Positions 15,605 through 25,539 are shown, counted from the first letter of the stretch. The stretch is DNA of 64,000 bases from Streptomyces sp. CB09001 (GCF_003369795.1 NZ_CP026730.1:3348001-3412000), one strand, 5' to 3'. Translations and numbers: made by a program. The notes: a model not told the origin generated them from the sequence alone.

Positions 15605-16801
15605 TCAGGTCGTCGGGACCGGCTCCGGGGTGCGGGGCGCCACCGGGCGGCGACGGGTCGGGACGCCGAGGGTCGGGTTGGCGACGCCCCAGGCCGCGGA
15701 CTTGCAGACGAGTTCCTTGTAGAGGGCGGCGAGCCGTCCGGTCAGCGCCGCGCGCACGGCGCGGTCGTCGGCGGTGACGTACTGGATCAGGCCCTGGCCC
15801 CGGCCCAGCGAGATGCACTGGTTGAAGTAGCGCGGCGTCACCTTCGGCAGCTTCCCGCCGGTCAGCCGGGCGGCGATGGCGTCGGCGGCCTGCCAGGCGG
15901 TGGGCACGCCCGAGGCGCACGACATCCGCAGCGGCCGGTCGCCGGGTCCCGCCGCCAGCGCCGCGTCGCCGACCGCGTACACGTCCGGGTGGGACACCGA
16001 GCGCATGGTCCCGTCGACCACGATCCGGCCGGTGTCGGTGACGTGCAGCGTGGTGGCGCTCGCCAGGGGGTGGACGGCGAATCCGGTGGTCCACACCGTG
16101 ACGTCGGCCGGGACGGCCGTGCCGTCGGCGGTGACGACGTGGTCCGCGGCCACGGCCGTGACGGCGGCGTTCTCGTGCGCCGTGACGCCGAGGGCGGCGA
16201 AGACCTTCCGCAGGTGGCGGCGGCCCTTGGGGGAGAGCCAGTCGCCGAGTTCGCCGCGGGCCGTGAGCGACACGTCGAGGTCCGGACGGGCCTCGGCGAT
16301 CTCGGACGCGGCCTCCAGGCCGGTGAGCCCGCCGCCGACGACGACCACGGTCCGGCCGGCCTCCAGCCCCGCCAGGCGTTCGCGCAGCCGGAGCGCTCCC
16401 GGCCGGCCGGCGATCTCGTGGGCGTGCTCCGCGGCACCGGGGACGTCCTGCGGGTTCCAGGCGCTGCCGAGGGCGTAGACGAGGGTGTCGTAGGCCAGTT
16501 CACCGGCGCCGTCCTCGTCGGTGACGGCGACGGTCCTGCGGTCGGCGTCCACGCCGGTGACCCGTGCGATCCGCACCTCGACCCCGGTGTTCGCGAACAT
16601 CTCGTCGAGCGGCCGGGCCCTGAGGTCCTGGCCGACGGCGAGCTGGTGCATCCTGACCCGTTCGACGAAGTGGGGCTCGGCGTTGACGAGGGTGATGGCC
16701 GCGTCCTCGCTCCGCAGCCGCCTGGCGAGACGGCCGGCGGCGACGGCTCCGGCGTATCCGGCGCCCAGGACGACGATGCGGTGCCGCGGGGTGTGCTGCA
16801 T
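15605..16801 (-). CDS. NAD(P)/FAD-dependent oxidoreductase (NDH-2-like)
   Basis: A 398-residue flavoprotein of the type II NADH dehydrogenase/pyridine nucleotide-disulfide reductase superfamily. The FAD motif is GAGYAGAVAAG near the N terminus, the NAD motif is VVVVGGGLTGLEAASEIAEARP, and the DVYAVGDAAL motif near residue 280 contacts FAD. It lies directly downstream of the ECF41 sigma factor gene on the same strand (152-base gap). ECF41 genes are commonly linked to an oxidoreductase or similar enzyme that they control, so it is the probable SigJ target. Substrate unknown. Confidence 0.88.
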   Translation of the reverse strand: MQHTPRHRIVVLGAGYAGAVAAGRLARRLRSEDAAITLVNAEPHFVERVRMHQLAVGQDLRARPLDEMFANTGVEVRIARVTGVDADRRTVAVTDEDGAGELAYDTLVYALGSAWNPQDVPGAAEHAHEIAGRPGALRLRERLAGLEAGRTVVVVGGGLTGLEAASEIAEARPDLDVSLTARGELGDWLSPKGRRHLRKVFAALGVTAHENAAVTAVAADHVVTADGTAVPADVTVWTTGFAVHPLASATTLHVTDTGRIVVDGTMRSVSHPDVYAVGDAALAAGPGDRPLRMSCASGVPTAWQAADAIAARLTGGKLPKVTPRYFNQCISLGRGQGLIQYVTADDRAVRAALTGRLAALYKELVCKSAAWGVANPTLGVPTRRRPVAPRTPEPVPTT

Positions 16802-16953
16802 GGCGTACTCCCTTGTCTCCGGCCGCCGGCGCTCTGTCCGGCGGAACTCGCCCCTTGAACCGGGCAGCCCGCTGATTCCTGACAGGGGTGGGGAGTGACG
16901 CGCACCACACTCCGGCCGGGGGTGGGGAGCGGCGGGGTCCAGGAGACCCGGGG

Positions 16954-17895
16954 TCAGATCTGGAACAGGGGTTCCCCGTGCTCGCCGGCCTCCCACCGGC
17001 GGGTGGCGCGTTCGAGCTTGTCGGGGTTGACCTGGTTGCGGAAGCCCGCGAGCCCCTCGGGGGTGACCTCCAGGCACATGATCCCGATGACCCGGCCGTG
17101 CACGACGGCCACCAGGGCGGGGTCGCCGTTGGCGGTGGCGGCGTGGATCTCGGCGGGACCGCCGGTCAGCTCGCGCTTGGCCCTGCCGGGCTTGAACAGG
17201 CCCCGCAGGAACGTCGCCACGGCGTGGGCGCCCTCGAACGCCTTGGCGCGGGCCGGCACCTTTCCGCCGCCGTCGCCGATCGACACGGCGTCCTGGGTGA
17301 GCAGTTCGACCAGCGGTTCGGTCCGGCCGCTGGTGGCCGCCGCGAGGAACTCGTCGACGATCCGCCGGGCCGCGGTCTCGTCGACCTCGGTGCGGGCCCT
17401 GCCCTGCGCGACGTGCTTCCTGGCCCGGTGCAGGGTCTGCTGGCTGGCGTCCTCCGTGATGTCGAGGATCGCGGCGATCTCCCGGTGCGGGTAGCCGAAG
17501 GCCTCACGCAGGACGTACACCGCCCGCTCGCCCGGGGAGAGCCGCTCCAGCAGGGCGAGGACCGCCAGGGAGACCGACTCGCGCTGCTCGGCCGTCTCCG
17601 CCGGGCCGAGCATCGGGTCCCCGGCGAGCAGCGGCTCGGGCAGCCACTGGCCCACGTAGGTCTCCCGGCGGGCGCGGGCCGAGGTGAGCTGGTTGAGGCA
17701 CAGGTTGGTGAGGACCTTGGTCAGCCAGGCCTCGGGAACCTCGACCCGTGCGACGTCGGCCGCCTGCCAGCGCAGGAACGTCTCCTGCACGGCGTCCTCC
17801 GCCTCGCTCGCCGAGCCGAGGAGGCGGTAGGCGATGGCCTCCAGACGGTGCCTGGAGGCCTCGAACCGTTCCACGTCGCTCACGGTCAGGGCCAT
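16954..17895 (-). CDS. sigJ: ECF41-type (SigJ) sigma factor with C-terminal SnoaL-like domain
   Basis: A 313-residue sigma factor. Regions 2 and 4 fill the first ~185 residues (ASRHRLEAIAYRLLGSASEAEDAVQETFLRW; LSPGERAVYVLREAFGYPHREIAAIL). The last ~115 residues are a SnoaL/NTF2-like domain. ECF41 signature elements are visible: WLPEP in the linker, DGGGK in the extension and NPDKL near the C terminus. In ECF41 proteins the fused domain acts as a built-in regulator in place of a separate anti-sigma factor. A good -10 element ends eight bases before the ATG, so the message may be leaderless. Confidence 0.93.
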   Translation of the reverse strand: MALTVSDVERFEASRHRLEAIAYRLLGSASEAEDAVQETFLRWQAADVARVEVPEAWLTKVLTNLCLNQLTSARARRETYVGQWLPEPLLAGDPMLGPAETAEQRESVSLAVLALLERLSPGERAVYVLREAFGYPHREIAAILDITEDASQQTLHRARKHVAQGRARTEVDETAARRIVDEFLAAATSGRTEPLVELLTQDAVSIGDGGGKVPARAKAFEGAHAVATFLRGLFKPGRAKRELTGGPAEIHAATANGDPALVAVVHGRVIGIMCLEVTPEGLAGFRNQVNPDKLERATRRWEAGEHGEPLFQI

Positions 17896-17902
17896 GGCCC
17901 GG

Positions 17903-17908
17903 ATTGTA
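17903..17908 (-). promoter_or_regulatory. Candidate -10 element for sigJ
   Basis: TACAAT on the minus strand, one mismatch from TATAAT, placed so transcription would begin at or within a base or two of the sigJ ATG at 17895. No convincing -35 is seen. Confidence 0.45.
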
Positions 17909-17916
17909 ACCGCGGC

Positions 17917-18594
17917 TCAGCGGCCGGCCCCCGGCGCCACCAGTTCCCCGAGCGCGATGTTGAGTTCGAGGACGTTCACCCGCGGTTCGCCGATGAAGCC
18001 GAGGGTGCGGGGTGCGGTGTGCTCGTCGACGAGCTCCTGGACGCGCTCGGCGGGCAGGCCGTTCCTCTCGGCGACCCGGTGCACCTGGAGGTCGGCGTAC
18101 CGCGGGGAGATGTCCGGGTCCAGGCCGGAGCCGGAGGAGGTGACGGCGTCCGCGGGTACGTCCTGCGGCCGCACAGGGTGTCCGGGCACGGAGTTGTCCT
18201 TGACGACGGCGGCCTTGGCGTCCTTCACCCACTGGACGAGTTCCGGGTTGTCGGCGGAACGGTTGGTGGCCCCGGACAGGATCAGCTCGTACTGCGTGTT
18301 GACGCTGTTGGTGCCGAGGCCGTTGGCGGGGCGGCCCTGGAACCATTTCAGGTCCGGCTCCGGAGTCTCCTGGCCCTCCTTCAGCGGCAGGTTGTAGGAC
18401 TGGCCGATCAGGGAGGATCCGACGACTTTCCCGTCCGCCTCGATCTCGGAGCCGTTCGCCTTTCCGGGGAACAGCCCCTGGGCGACGCCGGTGACGACGA
18501 GCGGGTAGACGATGCCGGTGACCACGGTCAGGACGAGCAGGGCGCGCAGGCCCGCCGTGAACAGCCGGGCGGCGTTGGTCAGGGAGGTGTTCAT
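17917..18594 (-). CDS. kdpC: Potassium-transporting ATPase subunit C
   Basis: A 225-residue single-span subunit that stabilises the KdpFABC complex. One N-terminal membrane helix (LLVLTVVTGIVYPLVVTGVAQGLFP) precedes the periplasmic domain, which contains GSSLIGQ and the conserved SGSGLDPDISP stretch. The length is typical of actinobacterial KdpC. It begins five bases after the kdpB stop and is the last gene of the operon. No kdpD or kdpE sensor/regulator genes follow; the next gene, 21 bases on, is sigJ. Confidence 0.97.
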   Translation of the reverse strand: MNTSLTNAARLFTAGLRALLVLTVVTGIVYPLVVTGVAQGLFPGKANGSEIEADGKVVGSSLIGQSYNLPLKEGQETPEPDLKWFQGRPANGLGTNSVNTQYELILSGATNRSADNPELVQWVKDAKAAVVKDNSVPGHPVRPQDVPADAVTSSGSGLDPDISPRYADLQVHRVAERNGLPAERVQELVDEHTAPRTLGFIGEPRVNVLELNIALGELVAPGAGR

Positions 18595-18599
18595 GTCGG

Positions 18600-20738
18600 T
18601 CAGCCGATCCCGGGAATGAGCGAGACGATCAGGTCGATGAGCTTGATGCCGATGAACGGGGCGATCAGCCCGCCCAGTCCGTAGACGGCGAGGTTGCGGC
18701 GCAGCATCCGGTCGGCGCTCATGGGCCGGTAGCGCACGCCCTTCAGCGCGAGCGGCACCAGCACGAGGATGATCAGCGCGTTGAAGACCACCGCGGACAG
18801 GATCGCGGAGTCCGGGGAGGACAGACCCATGATGTTGAGCTTGTCCAGGCCCGGGTAGACCGCCGCGAAGAGCGCCGGGATGATCGCGAAGTACTTGGCC
18901 ACGTCGTTGGCGATGGAGAACGTCGTGAGCGCCCCGCGCGTGATCAGCAACTGCTTGCCGATCTCGACGATCTCGATCAGCTTGGTGGGGTCGGAGTCGA
19001 GGTCGACCATGTTGCCGGCCTCCTTGGCGGCCGACGTGCCGGTGTTCATGGCCACCCCGACGTCCGCCTGGGCCAGCGCGGGGGCGTCGTTGGTGCCGTC
19101 GCCGGTCATCGCGACCAGCTTGCCGCCGGCCTGCTCGCGCTTGATGAGGGCCATCTTGTCCTCGGGCGTGGCCTCGGCGAGGAAGTCGTCGACGCCCGCC
19201 TCCTCGGCGATCGCCTTCGCCGTGAGCGGGTTGTCGCCCGTGATCATGACGGTCCTGATGCCCATGCGGCGCAGCTCGTCGAACCGCTCGCGCATGCCCC
19301 GCTTGACGACGTCCTTGAGGTGGACGACGCCCAGGACGCGGGCGCCGCGCCCGTCCTCGACGGCGACGAGCAGCGGGGTGCCGCCCGCCGCGGAGATGCG
19401 CTCGACGGCCGCGTCCGCGTCCTCGGTCACCGAGCCGCCGCGCTCCCGGACCCAGGCGACGACGGAGCCCGCCGCGCCCTTGCGGACCTTGCGGCCGTCG
19501 GCGTCCACGCCCGACATGCGGGTCTGGGCGGTGAACCCGATCCATTCGGCGCCGACGAGTTCGCCCGAAGAAGAGGCGCGAAGCGCTTCCTCAGAAGGGC
19601 GGTGGTGGGCGACGGGTGGGCGTTTACGCAGGCCGTACTTCTCCTTGGCGAGGACGACGATCGAGCGGCCCTCGGGGGTCTCGTCGGCGAGCGAGGAGAG
19701 CTGGGCGGCGTCGGCGAGTTCGGCCGCCGTCACACCGCCCACCGGCACGAACTCGGCCGCCTGCCGGTTGCCCAGCGTGATCGTGCCGGTCTTGTCGAGG
19801 AGCAGCGTGGAGACGTCACCGGCGGCCTCGACCGCGCGGCCCGACATCGCCAGCACGTTGCGCTGCACCAGGCGGTCCATGCCCGCGATGCCGATCGCGG
19901 AGAGCAGGGCGCCGATCGTGGTCGGGATGAGGCAGACCAGCAGGGCCACCAGCACGATCATGTCCAGGTGGGTGCCCGCGTAGCCGGCGAACGGCGGGAG
20001 GGTGGCGCAGGCCAGCAGGAAGACGACGGTCAGCGAGGCCAGCAGGATGTTCAGCGCGATCTCGTTCGGCGTCTTCAGCCGGGCCGCTCCCTCGACCAGG
20101 CTGATCATCCGGTCGATGAACGTCTCGCCCGGCTTCGTGGTGATCCGGACGACGATGCGGTCGGAGAGCACCTTGGTCCCGCCGGTGACCGCGGACCGGT
20201 CGCCGCCGGACTCGCGGATGACGGGCGCCGACTCGCCGGTGATCGCCGACTCGTCGACCGAGGCGACGCCCTCGACGACGTCGCCGTCGCCGGGGATGAC
20301 GTCCCCGGCCTCGCAGACCACCAGGTCGCCGACCGTGAGTGCGGTGCCGGGGACCGTGGTGCCGTCGGCGCGGTGGGCGACGGTGTCGGTCCTGGCCTTG
20401 CGCAGGGTGTCGGCCTGGGCCTTGCCGCGGCCCTCGGCGACCGCCTCCGCCAGGTTGGCGAAGAGCACGGTCAGCCAGAGCCAGGCGCTGATCGTCCAGC
20501 CGAACCAGTCACCGGGATCGGTGAAGGAGAAGGCCGTGGTCAGCACGGAGCCGACGAGGACGACGAACATGACGGGCGACTTCACCATCACCCGCGGGTC
20601 GAGCTTGCGGAACGCGTCGGGCAGCGACTTGACCAGCTGCTTGGGGTCGAAGAGGCCCCCGCCGACGCGGCCCTGGCCGGGCTGGTGCCCGGAGGGTGCG
20701 TCGTCGTGCGGCGCCCGGGTCGGGGTGGTTGTGGACAT
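18600..20738 (-). CDS. kdpB: Potassium-transporting P-type ATPase subunit B
   Basis: A 712-residue catalytic subunit. Motifs visible: ITGES (actuator), [13 protein letters not shown] with the phosphorylated Asp, [15 protein letters not shown], and [19 protein letters not shown]. About seven membrane segments. The ATG at 20738 is chosen for its AAGGGAA Shine-Dalgarno. An in-frame ATG at 20801 overlaps the kdpA stop by ATGA and would add 21 residues coded by near-identical short repeats. Both starts are credible. It hydrolyses ATP to drive K+ uptake through KdpA. Confidence 0.96.
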   Translation of the reverse strand: MSTTTPTRAPHDDAPSGHQPGQGRVGGGLFDPKQLVKSLPDAFRKLDPRVMVKSPVMFVVLVGSVLTTAFSFTDPGDWFGWTISAWLWLTVLFANLAEAVAEGRGKAQADTLRKARTDTVAHRADGTTVPGTALTVGDLVVCEAGDVIPGDGDVVEGVASVDESAITGESAPVIRESGGDRSAVTGGTKVLSDRIVVRITTKPGETFIDRMISLVEGAARLKTPNEIALNILLASLTVVFLLACATLPPFAGYAGTHLDMIVLVALLVCLIPTTIGALLSAIGIAGMDRLVQRNVLAMSGRAVEAAGDVSTLLLDKTGTITLGNRQAAEFVPVGGVTAAELADAAQLSSLADETPEGRSIVVLAKEKYGLRKRPPVAHHRPSEEALRASSSGELVGAEWIGFTAQTRMSGVDADGRKVRKGAAGSVVAWVRERGGSVTEDADAAVERISAAGGTPLLVAVEDGRGARVLGVVHLKDVVKRGMRERFDELRRMGIRTVMITGDNPLTAKAIAEEAGVDDFLAEATPEDKMALIKREQAGGKLVAMTGDGTNDAPALAQADVGVAMNTGTSAAKEAGNMVDLDSDPTKLIEIVEIGKQLLITRGALTTFSIANDVAKYFAIIPALFAAVYPGLDKLNIMGLSSPDSAILSAVVFNALIILVLVPLALKGVRYRPMSADRMLRRNLAVYGLGGLIAPFIGIKLIDLIVSLIPGIG

Positions 20739-20797
20739 CGCGTTCCCTTGGTTCCGCGGGTCGGTGTTCTGCGTGTCGGTGTTCTGCGTGTCGGTGT

Positions 20798-22462
20798 TCA
20801 TGCCGCCAGCCCTTCGGCGAGCGGGCCCAGGGCGAGGGCCGGGAAGTAGGTCAGACCGGTGATGATCAGGACGGCGCCCACCAGCAGGCCGGCGAAGAGC
20901 GGCTTCTCGGTGCGCAGCGTGCCCGCGGTGGCCGGTACCGGCTGCTGCCGGGCCAGCGAGCCCGCGAGGGCCAGGACGAACACCATCGGCACGAACCGGC
21001 CCAGCAGCATGGCGAGGCCGAGGGTGCTGTTGAACCACTGGGTGTCGGCGTTCAGGCCGGCGAAGGCCGAGCCGTTGTTGTTCGAGGCGGAGGTGTAGGC
21101 GTACAGGATCTCGGAGAAGCCGTGCGCCCCGCTGTTGGTCATCGAGTCGCCCGGGGTGGGCAGCGCCATCGCCGCGGCCGTGAACACCAGGACCAGGGCC
21201 GGGGTGATCAGGATGTAGCAGGCGGCGAACTTGATCTCGCGGGTGCCGATCTTCTTGCCCAGGTACTCCGGGGTGCGGCCGACCATGAGCCCCGCGATGA
21301 ACACCGCGACGACCGCCATGACCAGCATGCCGTAGAGGCCGGACCCGACCCCGCCCGGCGCGATCTCGCCCAGCATCATGCCGAGCATGGTGATGCCGCC
21401 GCCGAGTCCGGTGTAGGAGGAGTGGAAGGAGTCCACCGCGCCGGTCGAGGTCAGGGTCGTGGTCACCGCGAAGAGCGACGAACCGCCGATCCCGAAACGC
21501 AGCTCCTTGCCCTCCATCGCCCCGCCGGCCGCCTGCAACGCGGGGCCCTGGTGGGCGAACTCGGTCCACATCATCAGGGCGACGAAGCCGACCCAGATGG
21601 TGGCCATCGTGCCGAGGATCGCGTAGCCCTGGCGCACCGAGCCGGTCATGACGCCGAAGGTCCGGGTCAGCGCGACCGGGATCAGCAGGATCAGGAAGAT
21701 CTCGAACAGGTTGGTGAACGGCGTCGGGTTCTCGAAGGGGTGGGCGGAGTTGGCGTTGAAGTAGCCGCCGCCGTTGGTGCCCAGCTCCTTGATCACCTCC
21801 TGCGAGGCGACCGCGCCCCCGTTCCACTGCTGCGGCGCGCCCAGGAACTGGCCGACCTCGTGGATGCCGGAGAAGTTCTGGATGACCCCGCAGGCCACCA
21901 GGATCACCGCGCCGACCGCGGCGATCGGCACCAGGACGCGGACGACGCCGCGGACCAGGTCGGACCAGAAGTTGCCCAGTTCACCGGTGCGGGACCGCGC
22001 GAAGCCCCGTACGAGAGCGACGGCGATGGCGATGCCGACGGCCGCCGAGACGAAGTTCTGCACGGCCAGACCGGCGGTCTGCACGACGTGGCCCATGGCC
22101 TGCTCGCCGTAGTACGACTGCCAGTTGGTGTTGGCGACGAAGGACGCGGCGGTGTTGAACGCCTGGTCCGGGTCGATGGAGGCGAAGCCGAGCGAGCCGG
22201 GCAGCACGCCCTGCAGCCGCTGGAGCAGGTAGAGGAAGAGGACCCCGGCGAGGGAGAAGGCGAGAACGCCGCGCAGGTACGCGGGCCAGCGCATCTCCGT
22301 GTCCGGGTCCGCCCCGATGCCCTTGTAGATCCACTTCTCGACCCGCAGGTGCCTGGGCGAGGAGTAGACACGGGCCATGTGGTTGCCGAGGGGGACGTGG
22401 GCGAGCGCCAGCGCGGCCATGAGGGCGAGCAGCTGGAGCACGCCGGCGAGGAGGGGGCTCAT
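20798..22462 (-). CDS. kdpA: Potassium-transporting ATPase subunit A (K+ channel subunit)
   Basis: A 554-residue integral membrane protein with about ten helices and the four-fold selectivity-filter architecture of the KtrB/TrkH superfamily. Filter-like loops are visible at [35 protein letters not shown] and [14 protein letters not shown]. It binds and conducts K+ in the high-affinity KdpFABC pump. It starts seven bases after kdpF and its stop may overlap an alternative kdpB start. Confidence 0.97.
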   Translation of the reverse strand: MSPLLAGVLQLLALMAALALAHVPLGNHMARVYSSPRHLRVEKWIYKGIGADPDTEMRWPAYLRGVLAFSLAGVLFLYLLQRLQGVLPGSLGFASIDPDQAFNTAASFVANTNWQSYYGEQAMGHVVQTAGLAVQNFVSAAVGIAIAVALVRGFARSRTGELGNFWSDLVRGVVRVLVPIAAVGAVILVACGVIQNFSGIHEVGQFLGAPQQWNGGAVASQEVIKELGTNGGGYFNANSAHPFENPTPFTNLFEIFLILLIPVALTRTFGVMTGSVRQGYAILGTMATIWVGFVALMMWTEFAHQGPALQAAGGAMEGKELRFGIGGSSLFAVTTTLTSTGAVDSFHSSYTGLGGGITMLGMMLGEIAPGGVGSGLYGMLVMAVVAVFIAGLMVGRTPEYLGKKIGTREIKFAACYILITPALVLVFTAAAMALPTPGDSMTNSGAHGFSEILYAYTSASNNNGSAFAGLNADTQWFNSTLGLAMLLGRFVPMVFVLALAGSLARQQPVPATAGTLRTEKPLFAGLLVGAVLIITGLTYFPALALGPLAEGLAA

Positions 22463-22469
22463 ACGGTGC

Positions 22470-22559
22470 TCAGAACCTCTCCGGGTGGATCAGGGCGAGG
22501 ACGAGGTAACCGAGCAGGGCGACGGCCACGATCAGGCCGACGATGTTCTCCGCGGTCAC
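22470..22559 (-). CDS. kdpF: KdpF small membrane subunit
   Basis: A 29-residue single-helix protein, GTG start, reading [19 protein letters not shown] and ending LIHPERF, the standard KdpF sequence pattern. KdpF stabilises the KdpA/KdpB interface. Its GTG overlaps the stop of an upstream 27-codon ORF (GTGA), so translation of the two is probably coupled. Confidence 0.93.
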   Translation of the reverse strand: MTAENIVGLIVAVALLGYLVLALIHPERF

Positions 22560-22639
22560 AGCTTCGTCACCCCCTTGGCGACAAGGGCCACGAACGCGAA
22601 CACCGCGATCGTGGTGACGACGAAGGCCACGTCGGCCAT
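22556..22639 (-). CDS. 27-residue membrane micro-protein leading the kdp operon
   Basis: A short ORF of 27 codons starting ATG at 22639 with AGGAGCC seven bases upstream. The product starts MADVAFVVTTIAVFAFVAL and ends in a basic VAKGVTKL, i.e. a single transmembrane helix with a positively charged end. It overlaps the kdpF GTG by four bases. I recall similar peptides ahead of kdpF in other Streptomyces, but cannot search here. It could be an extra Kdp subunit or a leader that sets kdpF translation. Confidence 0.7.
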   Translation of the reverse strand: MADVAFVVTTIAVFAFVALVAKGVTKL

Positions 22640-22832
22640 CGCTGGCTCCTAGTGAGGTTCGGAAAAGAAGCTGACACCGAGATGAGAGCCCCCTTCCGAC
22701 CGTTTTCGGCCGCCGTTGATGGCTTCCATACGGCGGCGCGAACGCCTTTGACACCTCTCTGACGACATGCGGGCGCCACCCGACGAGATGCCGGGTGGCG
22801 GAGATGCCGGGTGGCGCCGCTGCGGGGTCGCG

Positions 22833-23621
22833 CTACTTCGCGTCGCGGTTGAAGACCGACTTCGACCAGACGTAGCCGAGCACGGTGAGGGCGAGGCACC
22901 AGACGAGGGCGAGCCATCCGTTGTGCCCGATCTCGCTGCCGAGGAGGAGGCCGCGCAGGGTCTCGATGGCGGGCGTGAAGGGCTGGTACTCGGCGACCGG
23001 CTGGAACCAGCCCGGCATCGAGTCGATGGGCACGAAGGTGCTGGAGATCAGCGGGAGGAAGATCAGCGGCAGCGCGTTGTTGCTGGCGGCCTCGGCGTTC
23101 GGGCTGATCAGGCCCATCCCGACCGCGATCCAGGTGAGCGCGGTGGCGAACAGGGCGACCAGCGCGAAGGCCGCGAGCCACTCCAGGACGGTGGCGTCGG
23201 TGGAGCGGAAGCCGATGGCCGCGGCGACGGCGCCGACCAGGACCACACTGATCACCGACTGCAGCACGCTGCCGATGACGTGGCCGGTGATCACCGAGCC
23301 GCGGTGGATGGGCATGGTGCGGAAGCGGGCGACGATGCCCTCGGTCATGTCGTTGGAGACGGAGACCGCGGTGCCGACCGTGGTGGACCCGATGGTCATC
23401 AGCACCAGGCCCGGCACGAGGTAGGCGATGTACGCGGACCGGTCGGCGCCGCCGCCGATGCCGGCGCTCATCGTGTCCCCGAAGACGTAGACGAAGAGGA
23501 GCAGCAGCATGATCGGCGTGAGCAGGAGATTGAGGGTGAGGGACGGGTAGCGGCGGGCGTGCAGGAGGTTGCGGCGCAGCATGGTGGAGGAGTTGCGCGC
23601 GGCGAGGGTGAGCGTGCTCAT
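22833..23621 (-). CDS. ABC-2 type multidrug/antibiotic exporter permease (DrrB-like)
   Basis: A 262-residue membrane protein with six predicted helices of the ABC-2 (DrrB) family. Typical segments are YLVPGLVLMTIGSTTVGTAVSVSNDMTEGIVARFRTMPI and ALPLIFLPLISSTFVPIDSMPGWFQPVAEYQPFTPAIETLRGLLLG. It overlaps the ATPase gene by ATGA and is the last gene of the RHH-DUF4097-ABC unit. The substrate is unknown; DrrAB relatives export daunorubicin and other hydrophobic compounds. Confidence 0.93.
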   Translation of the reverse strand: MSTLTLAARNSSTMLRRNLLHARRYPSLTLNLLLTPIMLLLLFVYVFGDTMSAGIGGGADRSAYIAYLVPGLVLMTIGSTTVGTAVSVSNDMTEGIVARFRTMPIHRGSVITGHVIGSVLQSVISVVLVGAVAAAIGFRSTDATVLEWLAAFALVALFATALTWIAVGMGLISPNAEAASNNALPLIFLPLISSTFVPIDSMPGWFQPVAEYQPFTPAIETLRGLLLGSEIGHNGWLALVWCLALTVLGYVWSKSVFNRDAK

Positions 23622-24622
23622 CGGACCGTCTCCTTGGTCGCGTCGGTCTGGGCGGGGACGGTGGCGGTGAGGGCGAAGAAGACGTCGTCGAGGTCGGGGG
23701 TGTGGACGGTGAGTTCGTCGGCCTCGATGCCCGCGGTGTCGAGGCGGTCGAGGATGGTGCGCAGGTCGCGTTGGCTGCCGTCGCTGGGGATCTGGAGGGT
23801 GAGGGAGTTGTCGTCGGGGGTGCTGTAGGGCAGGGCGGTGGTGGCGGCGCGGTAGGTGGTGGGGTCGGTGAAGCGGAGCCGGACGTGTCCGCCGGGGACG
23901 ATCCGTTTGAGTTCTTCGGCGGTGCCTTCGGCGGCGATCCTTCCGTCGTTGAGTACGGCGATGCGGTCGGCGAGTTCGTCGGCCTCGTCCAGGTACTGGG
24001 TGGTGAGGAAGACGGTGACGCCGCCGGTGACGAGTTCGCGGATGATCTGCCACATGGTGTGGCGGGAGCGGGGGTCGAGGCCGGTGGTGGGTTCGTCGAG
24101 GAAGATGATGCGGGGGTCGCCGACCAGGGTCATGGCGATGTCCAGGCGGCGTTTCATGCCGCCGGAGTAGGTGGAGGCGGGCTTGTGCGCCGCTTCGGTG
24201 AGGTCGAAGCGCTCCAGCAGTTCGGCGGCGACCCGCCGGCCCTCGCGCCGGGGGAGCAGGTGCAGGTCCGCCATGAGGAGCATGTTCTCCTCGCCGGTGA
24301 TCAGGCCGTCCACGGCGGAGAACTGACCGGTGACCCCGATCGCGGCCCGCACGGCCTGCGGGTCGGCGGCGAGGTCGTGGCCCGCCACCTGGGCCTGCCC
24401 GCCGTCGGCGGAGACGAGGGTGGAGAGGATCTTGACGGCGGTGGTCTTGCCCGCGCCGTTCGGGCCGAGCAGCGCGAACACGGAACCGGCCGGGATGCGC
24501 AGGTCGATGCCGTCGAGGACGGTCTTGTCGCCGTACGACTTGCGCAGACCCACGGCGGAGACGGCGGCGGGTGCCTGCGGACCGACTCCCGAGGTGGTCG
24601 TGGGCATGACAGATGAAGGCAT
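23618..24622 (-). CDS. DrrA-like ABC exporter ATPase
   Basis: A 334-residue ATP-binding protein. Walker A is GPNGAGKTT, the signature is YSGGMKRRLD, Walker B is IIFLDEPTTGLD and the C-terminal ~90 residues carry the DrrA-type extension (DLDDVFFALT). The ATG at 24622 has a GGGAGGG Shine-Dalgarno, preferred over the internal ATG at 24607. Translationally coupled to the permease gene (ATGA). It follows the DUF4097 gene after 74 bases, suggesting cotranscription. Confidence 0.93.
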   Translation of the reverse strand: MPSSVMPTTTSGVGPQAPAAVSAVGLRKSYGDKTVLDGIDLRIPAGSVFALLGPNGAGKTTAVKILSTLVSADGGQAQVAGHDLAADPQAVRAAIGVTGQFSAVDGLITGEENMLLMADLHLLPRREGRRVAAELLERFDLTEAAHKPASTYSGGMKRRLDIAMTLVGDPRIIFLDEPTTGLDPRSRHTMWQIIRELVTGGVTVFLTTQYLDEADELADRIAVLNDGRIAAEGTAEELKRIVPGGHVRLRFTDPTTYRAATTALPYSTPDDNSLTLQIPSDGSQRDLRTILDRLDTAGIEADELTVHTPDLDDVFFALTATVPAQTDATKETVR

Positions 24623-24696
24623 GGAGCCCTCCCGTTCGAGGGGATGACAGGGGATGACAGGGGTGGGTGGGTGACGGACGGGGGCGGGCCCGGCGC

Positions 24697-25539
24697 TCAG
24701 GCCTTGGCGCGGCGGACGTCGATGTTGCCGTACCGGGTGCGGGCGTGGACCTCGACGGTCTCCTCGGTCTCGGCGGGGCTGTCGGACGCGGCGAGGGTGT
24801 TGCGCACCTGCCCGCCGCTGGAACGGGCGTCGAGCCAGGCGGCGGTGCCCTCACGAATGCCGACCTCGATGGCGCCGTAGGAGGTCTCCAGGCGGACCTC
24901 GCCGCGGACCACCTCGTCCACCCGCAGGGTGCCGTGGGCGGTGGTGGCGGTGAGCGAGGCCTCGGCGTGGGCGACGTTGATGTCACCGTTGGCGTTCTTC
25001 ACCCGCAGGTCGCCGAGCGCGGCGCCCACGGTCGTGGAGCCGTGCGAGTTCTTCAGTACGGCCGGGCCGTCGATGACGCCGACGCGGACACTGCCGGAGC
25101 TGGTGGTGATCTCGGCCGAACCCTCGACCCGGTCCACGGTGACCGAGCCGTGGGCGGCGGTGAGCTGGAGCGGCCCCGTCGTGTCCAGGCGGACGTCACC
25201 GCCCGGGGTCTTGACCCGGACCTCGCCGAGCCGGCCCTCGCCGAGGACCTGGGTCCAGGAGCCCTCCATGTCGACGCGCGATCCGGCGGGCAGCTCCACC
25301 GTCACGTCGACCGCGCCGGTGGGGCCGATGAAGCGGCGCTCCCTCGTGCTGATCGTCAGGACGCCGCCCGCGTAGGAGACCTCGGTCTGCTCGGCGGCCC
25401 GTACGTCCTTGTCCCGCCCGGGGTCGCCGGGCCGCACCTCGACGACCGTGTCGAGCCGGTCGCCCGCGGTGAACCGGATGGAACCGGCGCCCACGTGGGC
25501 GGTCACCGCGATCGGTTGGGGAGTGTCGAAAGAAGGCAT
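24697..25539 (-). CDS. DUF4097 beta-strand repeat protein
   Basis: A 280-residue cytoplasmic-looking protein without signal peptide. It is almost entirely short beta strands with a repeated pattern: GDVRLDTTGPL, GSVTVDRVEGSAEITTSSGSVRVG, GSTTVGAALGDLRVKNANGDINVAHA. This is a right-handed beta-helix-like DUF4097 fold. Its role is unknown; in actinomycetes it is often found beside DrrAB-type exporters and a ribbon-helix-helix protein, as here, so it may link the regulator to the transporter. Confidence 0.85.
   Translation of the reverse strand: MPSFDTPQPIAVTAHVGAGSIRFTAGDRLDTVVEVRPGDPGRDKDVRAAEQTEVSYAGGVLTISTRERRFIGPTGAVDVTVELPAGSRVDMEGSWTQVLGEGRLGEVRVKTPGGDVRLDTTGPLQLTAAHGSVTVDRVEGSAEITTSSGSVRVGVIDGPAVLKNSHGSTTVGAALGDLRVKNANGDINVAHAEASLTATTAHGTLRVDEVVRGEVRLETSYGAIEVGIREGTAAWLDARSSGGQVRNTLAASDSPAETEETVEVHARTRYGNIDVRRAKA

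Noticed and set aside
22640..22832. KdpE binding site or c-di-AMP riboswitch upstream of the kdp operon
   Set aside because: No convincing dyad or riboswitch core could be seen by eye in this stretch.
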